From a candidate division TM6 bacterium UASB124 (GTDB taxonomy: Bacteria; Babelota; Babeliae; Babelales; RVW-14): a stretch of DNA of 24,171 nt. The notes beneath the pieces were generated by a model, which worked only from the letters and a program-made list of their open reading frames with translations, was not told where the DNA came from and searched no databases. The DNA lies in assembly GCA_945872225.1 (NCBI GenBank), contig CAMBZK010000002.1, positions 1-24,171 of the forward strand, read 5' to 3'. Position numbers and translations under genes: made by a program. Of the stretch, positions 22,187 through 24,171 are shown piece after piece. Every line of letters starts with the position of its first letter. The first letter of the stretch is position 1.

Positions 22187-23278
22187 GTGAATCTTACTGA
22201 TGTCATCGATAGTCTTGTTGAAGAACGTGGCCTCGATCGTGAAAAAGTAGTTACTATCGTGTGCGAAGGAATCTCTGCGGCGTACAGCAAAAAGTACCCC
22301 GGGGTGACCTTTTATGTAACGTACAATAAAAAAACTGGCAACCTTGATGTTGCTTCCGACAAAGAAGTAGTAGCTGTCGTGACTGACGAAGATTTTGAGA
22401 TCACGCTACGCAAAGCAAAGACGATAGATCAAGCTGCAGCCTTAGGTGCTACGTTGCAAGTACCCTTTGAGGAACCTGTTGGTCGCATTGAAATTTTGAC
22501 TGCCAAGCAAATTATTGCTGGCAAAATTCGCGACCTTGAACAACTGGCGGTATACGACGAGTTCAAGGATAAGCTTAATACTATCATCACAGGAACTGTC
22601 CATAAGCGTGAACGCGCTGGTTATGCCGTAAAGTTTGGCGAAGTTCTAGCGATTCTGCCATTTGAAAATGTTATTCCACAAGAAGTTGTTCGTGTTGGCC
22701 ACCCTGTCCGTGCATTACTCAAAGAAGTTTTGCAAATGGCGCGTGGTGACTATCAACTTGTTCTTGATCGCGCATCGAGTGACTTTGTACAGCAATTGCT
22801 CGCGATAGAAATCCCAGAGGTCTTTGAAGGCCTTGTTGAAATTCAAAAAGTAGTGCGCATTCCCGGTTATAAAACTAAAATTATTGTCGCCTCAAATAGA
22901 AAAGAAATAGATCCTGTCGGCACCTGTGTTGGGGTAGGCGGCGCACGCATTAAACCTATCTTGCGTGAGCTTGGCCAAGAAAAGATTGATCTTATTCAAG
23001 CCACCGATTCTATGGAGAAATTGGTACGCTATAGCCTAAAGCCAGCAGAAATTGACCGCGTTGAGGTCATGGATGGTGGCAAGGTAACCGTGTGGCTTGC
23101 GCCAGATCAACGCTCTTATGCGATTGGTAAGATGGGCCAAAATATTAATCTCGCATCAAAGTTGGTTGGGCTTGAAATTCAACTGCAAGACCTTGCAGGA
23201 ACAGAACAAACCATCACGCTTGACGATGTGCAGGAAGACGAGAGTGACAATGACCATGAACGGACACATGAACAATAA
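22187..23278 (+). CDS. nusA: Transcription termination/antitermination factor NusA (short form)
   Basis: The 363-residue RNA polymerase-binding factor has the N-terminal domain (~1-125; VIDSLVEERGLDREKV), S1 domain (~131-198; GTVHKRERAGYAVKFG), KH1 (~200-277; VGVGGARI at 247-254) and KH2 (~285-345; AIGKMGQNI at 312-320). It ends in a short acidic tail and lacks the C-terminal repeats found in E. coli NusA; this short form is usual outside Proteobacteria. The start is a GTG, with AAAGG 10 bases upstream. It is 21 bases before infB. The usual neighbours rimP and ylxR are absent here; the origin-like region lies immediately upstream. Confidence 0.95.
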   Translation: MNLTDVIDSLVEERGLDREKVVTIVCEGISAAYSKKYPGVTFYVTYNKKTGNLDVASDKEVVAVVTDEDFEITLRKAKTIDQAAALGATLQVPFEEPVGRIEILTAKQIIAGKIRDLEQLAVYDEFKDKLNTIITGTVHKRERAGYAVKFGEVLAILPFENVIPQEVVRVGHPVRALLKEVLQMARGDYQLVLDRASSDFVQQLLAIEIPEVFEGLVEIQKVVRIPGYKTKIIVASNRKEIDPVGTCVGVGGARIKPILRELGQEKIDLIQATDSMEKLVRYSLKPAEIDRVEVMDGGKVTVWLAPDQRSYAIGKMGQNINLASKLVGLEIQLQDLAGTEQTITLDDVQEDESDNDHERTHEQ

Positions 23279-23299
23279 TTTTGCTCAGGTGATGTAGTT

Positions 23300-24171
23300 A
23301 TGCGTGTATATGAATTTGCAAAAAAACACGAGAAGCCCAGCAAAGAGATTTTGGGACTGCTTAAAACTGGCGGCTTTGCGTTTCCAAATCATATGGCCAT
23401 GCTAACCCCCGAAGCTCTTGCGTTTCTTGAAAAAAAGTTTTCGATAGTTTCTAAGCCTGAACAACAGGCTGTTAATGTTAACACCAAGCTTGAGTCTGTA
23501 AAAAAGACTCCACAGGAGGCTCTTATTGCCCCGCATAAATCGGTAGCGTCTACTACTGCTACCAACACAAAAACAACTGTTCCTTTGGTTGCAAAACCGC
23601 ACCAAGGGCCTGTGCAAACACAACGACCAGCTGCGCCAATAGCGCCACGTGAGCGCGTCCTTTCTTTTGAAGAAGAAGAAGATGCTGAGCTCCGTGAACA
23701 GGAACGCATTAAGCGTTTAATCAATACGAGCACGCTAGTTGGCTTGCCAGCAATGGGTCACCAACAAGGCGTTCGCCGTCGCAAGCGTCGCCGACCACGT
23801 CCAGTACCTGTTAGAGAAGCACCTAAAGTTAACGTGACACAAGCGACCATCGTGCCAGGCTCAATGGTTGTTGCTGATGTTGCAAAGCTTTTTGGCAAAC
23901 AGCCAAGTGAAATCATTATGGTTTTGCTGAAAAAAGGTATGGCTTGCAATCTTAATGCGACTATCAGCCAAGATGTTATTTACTCTATCGGTGAAGCTTT
24001 TGGCATAACCCTTACGGTAAAGGCTCCTGTTGTTGGTGCAGATACTGCTGCTTATGTAAAAAAAGATAATTCTGCTGGTTCTACCAGAGCGCCGATTGTG
24101 GTTGTTATGGGACACGTTGACCATGGCAAAACCACCCTGCTTGATTTTATTCGTAAAATGAATGTGGCTGC
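23300..24171 (+). CDS. infB: Translation initiation factor IF-2, N-terminal part (cut by window edge)
   Basis: The frame runs from ATG 23300 to the right edge (290 codons visible). Residues 1-~47 (MRVYEFAKKHEKPSKEIL) form a first IF2_N domain, followed by a low-complexity Thr/Pro/Lys linker. An acidic patch (SFEEEEDAE) precedes a strongly basic block with RRRKRRRPRP (159-168). A second IF2_N domain (~189-240; MVVADVAKLFGKQPSEIIMV) leads to the GTPase P-loop GHVDHGKTT (271-279). IF-2 places initiator tRNA on the ribosome. AGGTGA lies upstream of the ATG. The gene follows nusA by 21 bases and is presumably co-transcribed with it. Confidence 0.95.
   Translation, partial: MRVYEFAKKHEKPSKEILGLLKTGGFAFPNHMAMLTPEALAFLEKKFSIVSKPEQQAVNVNTKLESVKKTPQEALIAPHKSVASTTATNTKTTVPLVAKPHQGPVQTQRPAAPIAPRERVLSFEEEEDAELREQERIKRLINTSTLVGLPAMGHQQGVRRRKRRRPRPVPVREAPKVNVTQATIVPGSMVVADVAKLFGKQPSEIIMVLLKKGMACNLNATISQDVIYSIGEAFGITLTVKAPVVGADTAAYVKKDNSAGSTRAPIVVVMGHVDHGKTTLLDFIRKMNVA

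Overview
The window reads as chromosomal DNA of a low-GC bacterium with a compact, gene-dense layout. Genes are separated by 1 to 160 bases, ATG, GTG and TTG starts all occur, and there are no insertion sequences, phage genes, CRISPR arrays or recognisable tRNA or rRNA genes. The combination of a two-secretin type II secretion / type IV pilus-like operon, a shortened ComEC, secreted C11 and NlpC/P60 peptidases, an archaeal/chlamydial-type class I aldolase and Ala/Pro-rich secreted proteins suggests a small-genome, probably host-associated lineage such as Candidatus Dependentiae (TM6). That taxonomic call is an inference from gene content and was not tested. Layout, left to right: (1) 1-7571, plus strand: the tail of an unknown protein, then a tight secretion operon of secretin 1, a GspL-like (PilM+PilN) protein, a GspM/PilO-like protein and secretin 2. 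(2) 7580-11107, minus strand: an apparent four-gene metabolic operon, transcribed right to left, of a cysteine synthase-like PLP enzyme, diaminopimelate epimerase, DhnA-type class I aldolase and a LOG-family protein. (3) 11272-12708, plus: glutamyl-tRNA synthetase. (4) 12729-15208, minus: a small hypothetical protein, an abundant-looking secreted Ala/Pro/Val-rich protein with its own promoter and terminator, and enolase. (5) 15290-19094, plus: a YajC-like protein overlapping a ComEC-like protein without a nuclease domain, a secreted C11 (clostripain) protease ending in a perfect 26-bp hairpin, and a family 4 uracil-DNA glycosylase. (6) 19122-21496, minus: a cysteine-rich putative lipoprotein and an SH3/NlpC-P60 cell-wall hydrolase. 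(7) 21497-22186: a 690-base gene-free region carrying clustered DnaA boxes and an AT-rich unwinding element. (8) 22187-24171, plus: nusA and the start of infB. The strongest non-coding signal is region 7, a candidate chromosomal replication origin. It has four consensus DnaA boxes (TTATCCACA) in two arrays, plus one more beside the AT-rich element. The arrays are built on an exact 11-bp period, extended with degenerate TTATTAACA boxes, and point away from each other across a 98-bp spacer. The lone consensus box is followed by a GC-rich tract and a TTATTATTATTAT tract that resembles DnaA-trios. Genes diverge from it (hydrolase and lipoprotein leftward, nusA-infB rightward), and no dnaA gene is seen beside it. 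At least five products carry probable export signals (two secretins, C11 protease, hydrolase, Ala/Pro-rich protein; also the putative lipoprotein). With the secretin operon this suggests a cell committed to envelope traffic and extracellular protein degradation. No defence system, toxin-antitoxin pair or wholly new multi-gene machine was recognised.
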